A stretch of 64,000 nt of DNA from Arthrobacter sp. StoSoilB20. Lineage in GTDB: Bacteria; Actinomycetota; Actinomycetes; Actinomycetales; Micrococcaceae. Below, in pieces: positions 8,498 to 17,513 of the stretch; the stretch's first letter is position 1; each line of letters begins with the position of its first letter. The notes under the pieces were generated by a model. The model saw only the letters and a list, made by a program, of their open reading frames with translations. It was not told the DNA's origin and did not search any database. The position numbers were made by a program, and so were the translations under genes. The stretch spans positions 1,736,001 to 1,800,000 of the forward strand of contig NZ_AP024651.1 in assembly GCF_019977295.1 (NCBI RefSeq). Direction: 5' to 3'.

Positions 8498-9520
8498 CTA
8501 GTCCGCGGAGGCGCCGGGATCAGGGAGATCATGGGGCTTGGGGAGGTCGCCGAGGGTTTTGCCGGTGAGAGTACTTGCGACCCACAGGGAACGGGCAAGG
8601 TCTCCGAAGTGGCGCGGGCTGGACGCATATCCGAGGGCGTTCTCCACCTCCCGGGCAACACTCCACTGCCGGGCGGCCTCCGGATCCAACCCGGCAGCGA
8701 CGCTGAAGTCGTGGCAGCGCTCCCTCAAAGCCGCTTCCGGGGCGGTGCGGGGAAGGTCCTGGATCCGGTTCCACAGAACCGGTGCGACGGCGAACTCGGC
8801 CTCGCCGATCTGTGGCTGCGGATCTATGGCCAGGTAATCGCCGCGCGATGCCCGGTTTTCCGCGGGGACAGCAAGGATATTCATGAAGTGAAGATCAGTG
8901 TGGACCAGTACATCCGTGCCGGAGCGGCGACCCACGGCGCCGCGGGTCTGGCACACTTCCAAGGCAGCTTCAAGGAGCCATCGTGGGAAGGGACGGTCCA
9001 GGCGTTCCCATTCCGCCGGCAGCTCATCGCTCCACCGCTCGGCTGTTGCGGCCACATGGTCAAAGGCCCGCCATTCAAGGCGTTCGTCGGGTTGGATGGA
9101 GAGTTGTCTCATGACCGCGCTCCAGGCGTCCCGCGCGTGGTCCATGGGGACGTCCTGGAGCCAGCCGGAGGCGTCCAGCCGTTCAAGGAGCAGGGAGCAA
9201 CTGGACGCATCTGCTGCCACCAGGTCCACTGCGCCGTGGCCATCCCAGAGCGCCAGGGCGTGGCGTTCCACCTGTGCCTCGTCATGCGGGAACGCGATCT
9301 TCAGGGCCAGCGGCACGCCGTCCCTAAGGACCGGAACTACCAAGGCCCCATGGCCGTTCCAGGGTTCGGAGCCGGGTGCGAGGTCTACTGAGAGATTCCA
9401 CCGGTCCAAGGCGCCGGCAACGAGCCCCGGAAGGCTGGCCAGCCAGTCACGCCCCGCGGAGTCGCGGTTGTACCGGGCGTGGAGGTCGCCCGGAATCGGA
9501 ATGATCGCGTGAAGGGTCAC
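8498..9520 (-). CDS. Aminoglycoside/hydroxyurea phosphotransferase-like kinase
   Basis: A 340-residue kinase-like protein of the APH(6)/hydroxyurea kinase family. The catalytic loop reads HTDLHFMN (about residues 207-214), the Mg-binding segment IDPQPQIGE follows near 230, and an N-terminal LALKIAFP segment carries the ATP lysine. Relatives phosphorylate streptomycin or hydroxyurea; many housekeeping homologues in soil actinobacteria have unknown substrates. The GTG start at 9520 has TAGGCT six bases upstream (9527-9532) and no Shine-Dalgarno, so it is probably leaderless. It heads a two-gene operon with the aspartate dehydrogenase-like gene. Confidence 0.82.
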   Translation of the reverse strand: MTLHAIIPIPGDLHARYNRDSAGRDWLASLPGLVAGALDRWNLSVDLAPGSEPWNGHGALVVPVLRDGVPLALKIAFPHDEAQVERHALALWDGHGAVDLVAADASSCSLLLERLDASGWLQDVPMDHARDAWSAVMRQLSIQPDERLEWRAFDHVAATAERWSDELPAEWERLDRPFPRWLLEAALEVCQTRGAVGRRSGTDVLVHTDLHFMNILAVPAENRASRGDYLAIDPQPQIGEAEFAVAPVLWNRIQDLPRTAPEAALRERCHDFSVAAGLDPEAARQWSVAREVENALGYASSPRHFGDLARSLWVASTLTGKTLGDLPKPHDLPDPGASAD

Positions 9521-9555
9521 GCGATCAGCCTAACTCTGCGGGCTGGCCGCGGACC

Positions 9556-10284
9556 CTAGAAAACGCCGCTGGCGCCCAAGAGGGTTCCAATGGAGAACGT
9601 GGCAGCCAGGGCAAGGGCGCCGCCAAGCACCACCCTGAAGGCCGCACGGAACCGGGGAGCGCCACCAATCCATGCGCCGACCACTCCTGTGATCGCCAAC
9701 GCCAGCAGGACGGCCGCAAATGTCAGCGGCACCCGCAACTCCGGCGGGGGCAGGAGGATGGCCAGCAGTGGCAGTATGGCTCCCAACGTGAACGCCACCG
9801 CAGAAGCCAAAGCCGCGTTCCATGGACTCACGATGTCGTCCTGGTGGATGTTCAATTCCGCCGAAAGGTGGGCGGCCAGGGCGTCGTGTTCAGTCAGTTC
9901 TTCGGCTACCGTCCGTGCTGTCTTCGCACTGAGCCCCTTGGATTCATAGATGGCGGCCAGTTCGTTGAGTTCGTCCTCGGGCTGCTCGGCCAGTTCCCTG
10001 CGTTCCTTCTCGATCAGGGCCTTCTGGGTATCACTCTGGCTGCTGACGGAGACGTATTCACCCAAAGCCATGGAAATGGCACCGCCCACCAGGCCGGCAG
10101 CGCCGGCGGCAAGGATGTTGCCGGTGTTGGTGGAGGCGCCGGCCACGCCCACCACGATCGCGGCAACGGACACAATCCCGTCATTGGCGCCCAGGACCCC
10201 GGCCCGCAACCAGTTCAACCGGTGCGCCAGGTCATCCCGGTGGGGTTCGTTCTCGTGCACGGTGGCGGTGTCGGTGGAAGCCAT
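9556..10284 (-). CDS. VIT1/CCC1 family iron or manganese transporter
   Basis: A membrane protein of 242 residues from ATG 10284. After a short charged head comes the signature RLNWLRAGVLGANDGIVS, then GGAISMALGEYVSVSSQSDTQ and the metal-binding cytoplasmic helices rich in Glu (EKERRELAEQPEDELNEL). Three C-terminal hydrophobic segments complete the five-helix fold. The family moves Fe2+ or Mn2+ out of the cytosol. An upstream in-frame ATG at 10323 would add 13 residues but leaves no room for regulation; I prefer 10284. A perfect palindrome lies 39 bases upstream (10324-10341). Confidence 0.85.
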   Translation of the reverse strand: MASTDTATVHENEPHRDDLAHRLNWLRAGVLGANDGIVSVAAIVVGVAGASTNTGNILAAGAAGLVGGAISMALGEYVSVSSQSDTQKALIEKERRELAEQPEDELNELAAIYESKGLSAKTARTVAEELTEHDALAAHLSAELNIHQDDIVSPWNAALASAVAFTLGAILPLLAILLPPPELRVPLTFAAVLLALAITGVVGAWIGGAPRFRAAFRVVLGGALALAATFSIGTLLGASGVF

Positions 10285-10323
10285 GCTCCAAGCCAAGCAC
10301 CGGGGGAGGACGTTGGCCAGCAT

Positions 10324-10341
10324 GGATAGGCTCGCCTATCC
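10324..10341. promoter_or_regulatory. Perfect inverted repeat GGATAGGC-N2-GCCTATCC
   Basis: Eight-base arms separated by two bases lie between the VIT1-like gene and the DUF4439 gene, and include the DUF4439 stop codon (10336-10338). The two-base loop makes a terminator unlikely, so an operator is the better reading. AGGC/GCCT halves are loosely like DtxR-family metal-regulator sites, but the spacing differs from the IdeR consensus. Confidence 0.5.
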
Positions 10342-11583
10342 GGCCCGGCTGGGAACGTCCTTACTGGTGCTGGGCGTGTTGGTGCCGGGCGTGGTGGTGG
10401 TGCTGTGTGTGCTGGTGCTGGGTGTGCTGGTGCCGGGCGTGCTGGTGCTGGGTGTGCTGGTGCTGGGCGTGTTGGTGCCGGCCGTGCTGGTGCTGGAAGC
10501 CGGACCCGACGCCGGACCGGGCGCGGGCAGCGGCGGCAAGTCCCCGGCGTCGAGCGCCAGCCCGGGCAAGGCCGGAACATCCGCGCCCCATCCCAGGCTC
10601 CTGCGGGCAGCGGCCAGGAGCCCGTCCACGGCCCATGTACGGGTTTCAGCCGTGGAGAGTGCAACGAGGTCGCCAAGCACCGGAAGCGCCGAGGTTTCCA
10701 ACGCTGCCAACGCGCTGGCGGGGTCCTTGGTGAATTGTCCCGGAAGCCTGTAGCCGGCTTCGGTGGCTGGTACGTCCCCGCAGTTGGCGCGGGTCAGCGC
10801 CTCCACTTGCTGGAGCAACACTTCGTGGTCTGCAAGGGCTTTGACGGCGGTGCGGGCGGCTGCGGCGTCCAGCCGTTTCAGGGCCACCTGGTAGGCGTAG
10901 ACGGCTTCCTGGTGCATGCGGACTGTGGCTGCCAGGGCTGTATCTGTAGTAGCGGACTCCGGCTCCGGTGTTGGGCTTGCCGAGGGGCAGGACGCGGCGG
11001 GCGGTGTGGCTGGGGGCGGTGTTGCTGCAGGCGGTGTTGCTGCAGGGGTTTGCGATGCCGGTGGCGTGGGGACCGGCAATTCCCAAGCGCCGGCCAGCTT
11101 TTCAGCTTCCAGCACTTGTGCGGATCCGACGGCGGCGAGAAGCCGCGCGATGCCGCCGTCGGACTCGCGGGCATCGGCCAGGCGCTGCGTGCCGCTGGCG
11201 CCCAGCTCGGCAATGAAGGCGGCACGGGTGCTGGAACCGGCTGTGGCCTCCGGTGAAACAGGAGGTCCGGTGGGAGTGGCTTCCGGGACCACCAGAAGGG
11301 CCTGAGCCTGGGTTGTCAGCAATGTCACAGCGTCCGCGAGGGCCGCCCGCGACGCATCCGGAGCGCCTTGTGGAGGCAACGCGGCCGCGGTTTCACGAAG
11401 CCGCAGGGTGTCCTCCAAAGCTCTGGCCCGGGCCGTTTCGGAGAAGGGAACCACCGGGGGAGTGCCGGAATCACGCGGAATAAGCACGATTCCGGTCCCT
11501 GCCACGAGCAACGCCACCAGGGCAATAAGCAGCACCCGGCCCCAGGGTGGTGTTCGTCGTTTTTCGCTTGTCTCCCCATTCAC
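10336..11583 (-). CDS. DUF4439 domain protein with signal anchor and low-complexity tail
   Basis: About 415 residues from the GTG at 11583; an upstream GTG at 11658 is also open but overlaps the rimP promoter. The N-terminus has a basic stretch followed by a hydrophobic signal anchor (RVLLIALVALLVAGTGIVLI). Two helical segments are split by a proline/alanine/threonine linker: AALADAVTLLTTQAQALLVV, then TDTALAATVRMHQEAVYAYQ. The latter resembles the ferritin-like DUF4439 fold. The last 45 residues are Ser/Thr/Pro pentad repeats. It is probably a cell-surface protein of unknown function. It lies upstream of the VIT1-like transporter, which may hint at a metal-related role (inference). Confidence 0.65.
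   Translation of the reverse strand: MNGETSEKRRTPPWGRVLLIALVALLVAGTGIVLIPRDSGTPPVVPFSETARARALEDTLRLRETAAALPPQGAPDASRAALADAVTLLTTQAQALLVVPEATPTGPPVSPEATAGSSTRAAFIAELGASGTQRLADARESDGGIARLLAAVGSAQVLEAEKLAGAWELPVPTPPASQTPAATPPAATPPPATPPAASCPSASPTPEPESATTDTALAATVRMHQEAVYAYQVALKRLDAAAARTAVKALADHEVLLQQVEALTRANCGDVPATEAGYRLPGQFTKDPASALAALETSALPVLGDLVALSTAETRTWAVDGLLAAARRSLGWGADVPALPGLALDAGDLPPLPAPGPASGPASSTSTAGTNTPSTSTPSTSTPGTSTPSTSTHSTTTTPGTNTPSTSKDVPSRAG
10363..10495 (-). repeat. 15-bp tandem repeats coding the Ser/Thr/Pro tail of the DUF4439 protein
   Basis: About nine units of 15 bases (on the plus strand CTGGTGCTGGGTGTG and variants) encode pentads such as STSTP, GTNTP and GTSTP. Units differ mostly at synonymous or Ser/Thr/Gly/Asn positions. 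Such arrays vary in copy number by slippage. Confidence 0.85.
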
Positions 11584-11688
11584 AACAGACCATGGTGTCA
11601 CGTGGGCGGCGAAGTCCGTGCACCATGTTCCCGGGAAAATCGTTAGGCTAGTAGTCACAACAACATCTATCGGGAGGCGGCGGGCAAC

Positions 11689-12300
11689 GTGAGTGACTCG
11701 GAAGCCACGACTTCAACACACCGTTCTGAATCGAACTCAACGGCCACCATCCACAACCCGGAAGAAAGCAGGCTCAAAGCCCTGCTTGAACCGGCTGTCC
11801 TTGCCAGCAGGCTCTACCTCGAGGATGTTTCCATCCACGTTGCCGGTTCCCACCGCACTGTCCACGTCGTCGTGGACTTGCCGCAGGAACAAACCGGCGG
11901 TGTCAGCCTTGACGCCATTGCCGAGGTCTCGCGCGGACTGTCCGATATCCTGGACAACGATCCCCACGATGACGGACGCCCCTATGACCTCGAGGTTTCT
12001 TCGCCGGGCGTCAGCCGCCCGCTGACCGAACCGCGGCACTGGCACCGGGCCCGCGGACGCATGGTCCGGGTCAACGTGATCCAGGGGGAGAACCTGCTGG
12101 GACGCATCGCCTCCGTAGAGGACGACGGCGTGACGCTGATCCCTGAGCATGAAGTCAAGAAGGGCATGAAGCCCAAGCAGGGCGACCCCATCACTATTCC
12201 TTTCGACAGGATCCGCCAAGGAAAAGTCGAGATTGAATTCAGCCACCTCCACGAGGCTGCGCTGGAAGACGAGCACAACGGATCTTCTGAGGAGGCCTAA
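11689..12300 (+). CDS. rimP: Ribosome maturation factor RimP
   Basis: A 203-residue protein needed for 30S subunit maturation. The core runs from [20 protein letters not shown] through the conserved [12 protein letters not shown] motif and the C-terminal Sm-like barrel ([13 protein letters not shown]). The first 25 residues are a Ser/Thr-rich extension. The GTG at 11689 follows GGGAGG (11672-11677), and the -10 hexamer TAGGCT at 11644-11649 gives a short leader. It heads the rimP-nusA operon; its stop overlaps the nusA start by one base. Confidence 0.93.
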   Translation: MSDSEATTSTHRSESNSTATIHNPEESRLKALLEPAVLASRLYLEDVSIHVAGSHRTVHVVVDLPQEQTGGVSLDAIAEVSRGLSDILDNDPHDDGRPYDLEVSSPGVSRPLTEPRHWHRARGRMVRVNVIQGENLLGRIASVEDDGVTLIPEHEVKKGMKPKQGDPITIPFDRIRQGKVEIEFSHLHEAALEDEHNGSSEEA

Positions 12301-13280
12301 TGGATATTGACATGAGCGCACTGAGACTCCTGGAGCGTGAGCGTGAAATCCCGCTGGATCTCCTGATTCCCACCATCGAGCAAGCCTTGCTGGTGGCGTA
12401 CCACAAGACGCCCGGCGCCTTCGAGAAGGCCCGCGCGGAGTTGGACCGCAAGAGCGGCCACGTGACCATCTGGGCCACTGAGATCGACGACGACGGCGAG
12501 CCCATCGGCGAGTTCGAGGACACCCCGGCCGGGTTTGGCCGCATCGCGGCCAGCACGGCACGCCAGATCATCCTCCAGCGTCTTCGCGACGTGGAGGACG
12601 ACAACGTGCTGGGCGAGTTCAAGGGACGTGAAGGCGAGCTCGTGGCCGGCATGATCCAGCAGGGCAACAACCCGCACATGATCCAGGTCAACCTCGGATC
12701 GGTGGAGGCACTGCTGCCCCCGCCCGAGCAGGTCCCCGGAGAAAAGTACCTCCACGGAAGCCGCCTGCGTGCCTTCGTGGTGGATGTCCACCGCGGTGCC
12801 AAGGGTCCTTCCATCACGCTTTCCCGCTCGCACCCCGGGCTGGTCCGCAAGTTGTTCGAAATGGAAGTTCCGGAAATCGCCGACCACTCCGTGGAGATCG
12901 TTGCCCTGGCACGTGAAGCCGGCCACCGTACAAAGATCGCGGTCAAGGCCAATGCGCCCGGCATCAACGCCAAGGGTGCATGCATCGGCGAAATGGGTTC
13001 GCGGGTCCGGGCCGTCATGACTGAACTGAATGACGAAAAGATCGACATCGTTGACTTCAGTGACGACCCCGCAACCTTTATTGCCAACTCGTTGTCGCCC
13101 TCACGGGTGAATTCGGTCACTATCACTGACGAGGCAACCCGCTCGGCCCGTGTAGTGGTTCCCGATTACCAGCTTTCACTGGCCATCGGCAAGGAAGGCC
13201 AGAACGCCCGGCTCGCGGCAAAGCTGACCGGCTGGCGCATCGACATCATCTCCGACGCCGCTCCGGTAAAGGTCGACTAG
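12300..13280 (+). CDS. nusA: Transcription termination/antitermination factor NusA
   Basis: A 326-residue NusA of the short actinobacterial type. It has an N-terminal RNA polymerase-binding domain, an S1 domain in the middle, and two KH domains ([21 protein letters not shown] segment near 235-255, then [20 protein letters not shown] near 298-317). The acidic repeats of the E. coli protein are absent, as usual in this phylum. ATG at 12300 overlaps the rimP TAA by one base. The segment in the first KH domain reads [20 protein letters not shown] in this copy. Confidence 0.95.
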   Translation: MDIDMSALRLLEREREIPLDLLIPTIEQALLVAYHKTPGAFEKARAELDRKSGHVTIWATEIDDDGEPIGEFEDTPAGFGRIAASTARQIILQRLRDVEDDNVLGEFKGREGELVAGMIQQGNNPHMIQVNLGSVEALLPPPEQVPGEKYLHGSRLRAFVVDVHRGAKGPSITLSRSHPGLVRKLFEMEVPEIADHSVEIVALAREAGHRTKIAVKANAPGINAKGACIGEMGSRVRAVMTELNDEKIDIVDFSDDPATFIANSLSPSRVNSVTITDEATRSARVVVPDYQLSLAIGKEGQNARLAAKLTGWRIDIISDAAPVKVD

Positions 13281-13288
13281 CGCCCTGG

Positions 13289-13308
13289 CCGGCGGCTGAT
13301 GCCGCCGG
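13289..13308 (+). terminator. GC hairpin after nusA
   Basis: CCGGCGGC (13289-13296) and GCCGCCGG (13301-13308) form an 8-bp stem with a TGAT loop nine bases after the nusA stop. Only TT follows, so termination would be partial. The -10 hexamer TAGAAT at 13362-13367 then restarts transcription toward ylxR and infB. Confidence 0.5.
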
Positions 13309-13361
13309 TTCCGCGCCGCGCTTGCGGTGCCCTTGGTTTCGGGAGACCGGCGGCTGGGGGC

Positions 13362-13367
13362 TAGAAT
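13362..13367 (+). promoter_or_regulatory. -10 hexamer TAGAAT of the ylxR-infB promoter
   Basis: TAGAAT lies between the nusA hairpin and ylxR, and a transcript from it would start near 13374 with a leader of about 100 bases before the GTG at 13478. No convincing -35 element is seen. Confidence 0.4.
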
Positions 13368-13477
13368 AGATGGAACCGGGCTTACCTCCGGTATCCGCGC
13401 GCTTTGGCGTGCCCCAGCTGCATGTGCAGCAATGGGGCAAGCCGGGCGCCAGTAACGTAAGGCAGGTTGGACACGTC

Positions 13478-13819
13478 GTGGCTGAACTGCTTGAACACGG
13501 CCACGGGCCTGTTCGTACGTGCATCGGATGCCGGAAGCAAGGCTCCCGGTCCGAGCTTGTCCGGCTCGTCGCCCAAGGCAGCGGTTCGTCCGCTGTCCTG
13601 GTGGATGAACGACGCCGGATGGCTGGCAGGGGTGCTTGGCTGCACCCCAGCGAAAAGTGCTTGGCATTGGCGATCAAGCGGCGTGCTTTCGGAAGGGCCC
13701 TTGCGGGCGCTGCCGAAACGGACGCCGTCGAACGTTACCTGATGCGCGGCACGCCACTTGTGGAGGCCCAGGCCACCACGGGAAAACCGTCCAAACCTGA
13801 AAGCGGGTCAGAAAACTGA
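13478..13819 (+). CDS. YlxR family RNA-binding protein
   Basis: A 113-residue protein with the YlxR signature: RTCIGCRKQGSRSELVRLV near the N-terminus and GRGAWLHPSEKCLALAIKR in the middle, then a short polar tail. The family binds RNA or acts as a nucleoid-associated regulator and always lies between nusA and infB. GTG at 13478 begins MAELLEHGHGPVRTCIGC; the frame is open to 13370 but that start would lie two bases from the -10 hexamer. Confidence 0.88.
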   Translation: MAELLEHGHGPVRTCIGCRKQGSRSELVRLVAQGSGSSAVLVDERRRMAGRGAWLHPSEKCLALAIKRRAFGRALAGAAETDAVERYLMRGTPLVEAQATTGKPSKPESGSEN

Positions 13820-13944
13820 TGGAAACCCGATGAGTTCCCAGCGATGAGTGCGTAACGATGACAACTTTGTTGCGCTCTGCAATGGGCCTTTCAATCGCGC
13901 AAGCGGCGAAGGCCCGCAGTAAGAAGTAGACGGTTCGTGCCTGG

Positions 13945-13960
13945 CTCGGTGCGGACCGAG
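13945..13960 (+). promoter_or_regulatory. Hairpin abutting the infB ribosome-binding site
   Basis: CTCGGT (13945-13950) and ACCGAG (13955-13960) form a perfect 6-bp stem with a four-base loop. It ends two bases before AGGAG (13963-13967) and so could affect ribosome access to infB. It lies in the 152-base gap between ylxR and infB. Confidence 0.45.
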
Positions 13961-13971
13961 ACAGGAGAAAT

Positions 13972-16848
13972 GTGGCCAAGGTCCGCGTACATGAGCTCGC
14001 CAAAGAGCTCGGTATTACTTCCAAAGATGCAGTAACCAAACTGCAGGAATTGGGCGAATTCGTTCGCTCCGCCTCGTCAACCATCGAGGCCCCCGTCGTG
14101 AAGAAGCTTCGCGACGCCTACCCGGGTGCCGGTGCCGCCAAGGCCGCCGCCCCCGCAGCCGCTCCGGCGGCCAACCGTCCCGCAGCATCCCGTCCGGCAG
14201 CTCCGGCTCCGGGTCCCGCAGCGCCGAAGGCTCCGGCCCCGGCACCTGCAGCCCCGGCTCCGGCAGCTCCCGCTCCGGCAGCACCTGCGGCCCCCGCAGC
14301 TTCGGCTCCGGCGGCACCTGCTGCTCCCGCGGCGTCCACTCCGGTTTCGGCCAAGCCCGGCGCCCGTCCTGCCCCCAAGGCAGAGACCCCGGCTCCGGCA
14401 CGCCAGGGTGGCCAGGCTCCGCGTCCCGGCGGTCCCCGTCCGGGCAACAACCCGTTTGCTACCTCGCAGGGCATGCCCCGCGGCCGTGGTGGCGACGGAG
14501 ATCGTCCGCCGCGTCCGGGCAACAACCCCTTCGCTCCGTCGCAGGGCATGCCCCGCGGCGAACGCCGCAACGACGGTGAACGTCCCGGTGGTCCGCGTCC
14601 TGCGGCCGGCGCAGGCGGACCCCGTCCCGCAGCAGGTACAGGCGGCCCCCGTCCGGGTGCACCGCGTCCCGGTGCACCCCGTCCGGGCGCACCGCGTCCC
14701 GCTGGTGGTCCCGGTGCTGGAAACCGTCCTACCCCGGGCATGATGCCCAACCGCACTGAGCGTCCGGCTCCCGGTGGCGCAGGCCGTCCGGGTGGCGCAG
14801 GCCGTCCCGGTGGCGGACCCGGTCGTCCCGGTGGCGCACCTGGTGCAGGTACCGGTGGCGGAGCTCCCGCCGGCGGTGGCTTCGGCAAGGGTGGCCGCGG
14901 TCGCGGTGGCACCCAGGGTGCCTTCGGCAAGGGCGGCGCCGGTCGTGGCAAGCAGCGCAAGTCGAAGCGTGCAAAGCGCCAGGAACTGGAGCAGATGAGT
15001 GCTCCGTCGCTGGGCGGCGTATCAGTACCCCGCGGCGATGGCGAGACCATCATCCGCCTGCGTCGTGGTTCGTCCATCACGGACTTCGCCGAGAAGATTG
15101 ACGCGAACCCGGCTTCGCTGGTGACCGTGCTGTTCCACCTTGGTGAAATGGCGACGGCTACCCAGTCCTTGGATGAGGACACCTTTGGCCTGCTTGGCGC
15201 CGAACTCGGCTACAAGCTCCAGGTTGTTTCCCCCGAGGACGAAGAGCGCGAGCTGCTGGACCAGTTCGACATCAACATCCAGGACGAACTCGACGCCGAA
15301 GGCGACGACGTCCTTGAGGCCCGCGCACCGGTTGTCACCGTCATGGGCCACGTCGACCACGGTAAGACCCGCCTGCTGGACGCCATCCGCAACTCGAACG
15401 TTGTGGCCGGCGAGCACGGTGGTATCACCCAGCACATCGGTGCTTACCAGATCAGCCACGTCCACGAGGGCACGGCCCGCGACATCACCTTCATTGACAC
15501 CCCCGGTCACGAGGCCTTCACGGCCATGCGTGCACGTGGTGCCAAGGTCACCGATATTGCGATCCTGGTTGTCGCAGCCGACGACGGCGTTATGCCGCAG
15601 ACGGTGGAAGCACTCAACCACGCCCAGGCAGCAAACGTGCCGATCGTCGTCGCAGTGAACAAGATCGACAAGGAAGGCGCCAACCCTGACAAGGTCAAGG
15701 GCCAGCTGACCGAGTACGGACTGGTTCCGGAAGAATACGGTGGCGACACCATGTTCGTTGAGGTCTCTGCACGCCAGAACCTCAACATCGACGAACTGAT
15801 CGACGCTGTCCTGCTGACGGCCGATGCCGCACTGGATCTGCGCGCCAACCCGGACAAGGACGCTCGAGGCATTGCCATCGAAGCGAACCTGGACAAGGGC
15901 CGCGGTGCTGTTGCTACCGTCCTGGTCCAGTCCGGAACCCTGGCTGTGGGCGACACGATCGTGGCCGGTACGGCTCACGGCCGCGTCCGCGCCATGTTCG
16001 ACGAGAACGGCGAGGCACTCGATGTCGCGCTGCCGTCCCGCCCGGTCCAGGTCCTCGGCCTGTCCAACGTGCCGCGTGCAGGTGACACCTTCCTGGTGAC
16101 CCCGGACGAGCGTACGGCCCGCCAGATCGCTGAGAAGCGTGAAGCTGCCGACCGCAACGCCGCACTGGCCAAGCGTCGCAAGCGCATCAGCCTGGAAGAC
16201 TTCGACCAGGCCGTTGCCGAAGGCAAGATCGATACCCTCAACCTCATCCTCAAGGGTGACGTGTCCGGTGCCGTGGAAGCCCTCGAAGACGCCCTGCTCA
16301 AGATCGACGTCGGAGACGACGACGTTCAGCTCCGTGTCATCCACCGCGGTGTGGGTGCCATTACGCAGAACGACGTCAACCTGGCAACGGTGGACAACGC
16401 CATCATCATCGGCTTCAACGTCAAGCCGGCCGAGCGTGTTGCTGAACTTGCTGACCGTGAAGGCGTGGACATGCGCTTCTACTCGGTCATCTACGCAGCA
16501 ATCGATGACATTGAGATGGCTCTCAAGGGCATGCTCAAGCCGGAATACGAAGAAGTCCAGCTCGGTACTGCCGAGGTCCGCGAAGTCTTCCGTTCTTCCA
16601 AGTTCGGCAACATCGCAGGCTCGATCGTCCGCACGGGCATCATCCGCCGTAACACCAAGGCACGTGTCAGCCGCGACGGCAAGGTCATCGGTGACAACCT
16701 CACCGTTGAGACGCTCAAGCGCTTCAAGGATGACGCCACCGAAGTCCGTACCGACTTCGAGTGTGGTATCGGTCTTGGCTCCTTCAACGACATCACTGAA
16801 GGCGACATCATCGAGACCTTCGAAATGCGCGAGAAGCCGCGCGTCTAG
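13972..16848 (+). CDS. infB: Translation initiation factor IF-2
   Basis: A 958-residue GTPase that brings initiator tRNA to the 30S subunit. The N-terminal IF2_N domain ([18 protein letters not shown]) is followed by a long Ala/Pro stretch and then an Arg/Pro/Gly region to about residue 340. This includes two copies of [16 protein letters not shown] and tandem GAPRP and GGAGRP units. The G domain has GHVDHGKT near 459, DTPGH near 509 and NKID near 563. GTG at 13972 has AGGAG five bases upstream. Long low-complexity N-termini are normal for actinobacterial IF-2. Confidence 0.96.
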   Translation: MAKVRVHELAKELGITSKDAVTKLQELGEFVRSASSTIEAPVVKKLRDAYPGAGAAKAAAPAAAPAANRPAASRPAAPAPGPAAPKAPAPAPAAPAPAAPAPAAPAAPAASAPAAPAAPAASTPVSAKPGARPAPKAETPAPARQGGQAPRPGGPRPGNNPFATSQGMPRGRGGDGDRPPRPGNNPFAPSQGMPRGERRNDGERPGGPRPAAGAGGPRPAAGTGGPRPGAPRPGAPRPGAPRPAGGPGAGNRPTPGMMPNRTERPAPGGAGRPGGAGRPGGGPGRPGGAPGAGTGGGAPAGGGFGKGGRGRGGTQGAFGKGGAGRGKQRKSKRAKRQELEQMSAPSLGGVSVPRGDGETIIRLRRGSSITDFAEKIDANPASLVTVLFHLGEMATATQSLDEDTFGLLGAELGYKLQVVSPEDEERELLDQFDINIQDELDAEGDDVLEARAPVVTVMGHVDHGKTRLLDAIRNSNVVAGEHGGITQHIGAYQISHVHEGTARDITFIDTPGHEAFTAMRARGAKVTDIAILVVAADDGVMPQTVEALNHAQAANVPIVVAVNKIDKEGANPDKVKGQLTEYGLVPEEYGGDTMFVEVSARQNLNIDELIDAVLLTADAALDLRANPDKDARGIAIEANLDKGRGAVATVLVQSGTLAVGDTIVAGTAHGRVRAMFDENGEALDVALPSRPVQVLGLSNVPRAGDTFLVTPDERTARQIAEKREAADRNAALAKRRKRISLEDFDQAVAEGKIDTLNLILKGDVSGAVEALEDALLKIDVGDDDVQLRVIHRGVGAITQNDVNLATVDNAIIIGFNVKPAERVAELADREGVDMRFYSVIYAAIDDIEMALKGMLKPEYEEVQLGTAEVREVFRSSKFGNIAGSIVRTGIIRRNTKARVSRDGKVIGDNLTVETLKRFKDDATEVRTDFECGIGLGSFNDITEGDIIETFEMREKPRV

Positions 16849-16857
16849 GTTCCGTTT

Positions 16858-16895
16858 GGAGCGGGTCCGTCGGGTAGCCCCGGCGGACCCGTTCC
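16858..16895 (+). terminator. Long hairpin between infB and rbfA
   Basis: Bases 16858-16874 pair with 16879-16895 over 17 positions, with two G-U wobbles and a TAGC loop. It starts ten bases after the infB stop and ends 22 bases before the rbfA ribosome-binding site. The following sequence (GTCCCCGTTTCT) is only mildly T-rich. It may be an attenuating terminator or an RNA-processing and stability element. Confidence 0.55.
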
Positions 16896-16925
16896 GTCCC
16901 CGTTTCTACTTTCCAGGAGGAAGTC

Positions 16926-17429
16926 ATGGCTGATCCCGCACGCGCTGCCAAACTGGCACAGCGGATTAAGGTCGTCGTCGCTGAGGCCCTCGGTCGCAGG
17001 GTCAAGGACCCGCGCGTCGAGTCCATCACGGTCACCGACGCCCGCGTCACCAATGACCTTCAGCATGCCACCATCTACTACACCGTCTTCGGTGATGAGG
17101 TAGCCCAGGCTGATGCTGCCCGCGCCTTGGAGAAGGCAAAGGGTGTGCTTCGGCAGGAAGTCGGCCGCAACATCACCGTCCGGCTGACGCCGACGCTTGA
17201 GTTTGTAGCGGACCAGATTCCGGTCAACGCCTCGAACCTTGAGGAGTTGCTCCGCGAAGCCAAGCGTCGCGACGCCGAGGTGGCGGCACTCGCTGCCAGC
17301 GCCAAGCACGCCGGCGAGGCCGACCCCTACAAGGGCGACGCCCCTGAGGACATCGATGAGGACGATTTCGACGAAGAGGACACTGATCTCTCCGGCGACA
17401 AAGAACTCGACGAAGACGCCAACCGCTAA
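16926..17429 (+). CDS. rbfA: Ribosome-binding factor A
   Basis: A 167-residue 30S maturation factor. The KH-like core contains RIKVVVAEALGRRVKDPRV, HATIYYTVFGDE and LRQEVGRNITVRLTPTLEFV. The last 40 residues are strongly acidic (EDIDEDDFDEEDTDLSGD), a common extension in this group. ATG at 16926 follows CAGGAGG. It ends the translation cluster; a strong terminator follows at 17453-17483. Confidence 0.94.
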   Translation: MADPARAAKLAQRIKVVVAEALGRRVKDPRVESITVTDARVTNDLQHATIYYTVFGDEVAQADAARALEKAKGVLRQEVGRNITVRLTPTLEFVADQIPVNASNLEELLREAKRRDAEVAALAASAKHAGEADPYKGDAPEDIDEDDFDEEDTDLSGDKELDEDANR

Positions 17430-17452
17430 AGCCTTAGGGTTTTTGTGCAGCC

Positions 17453-17483
17453 GATGCCCCCAAGAAGACTTCTTGGGGGCATC
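17453..17483 (+). terminator. Strong intrinsic terminator after rbfA
   Basis: A perfect 15-base inverted repeat (17453-17467 with 17469-17483, one central base) beginning GATGCCCCCAAG and followed by TGTTGTCTT. It closes the rimP-to-rbfA transcription unit just upstream of the deaminase promoter. Confidence 0.85.
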
Positions 17484-17513
17484 TGTTGTCTTAAAACTCG
17501 TTAGGATCGGAGC

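Noticed and set aside
13370..13477. ATG 13370 as the ylxR start
   Set aside because: It lies two bases after the -10 hexamer TAGAAT, so it would be upstream of the transcription start. The family begins near RTCIGCR, consistent with GTG 13478.
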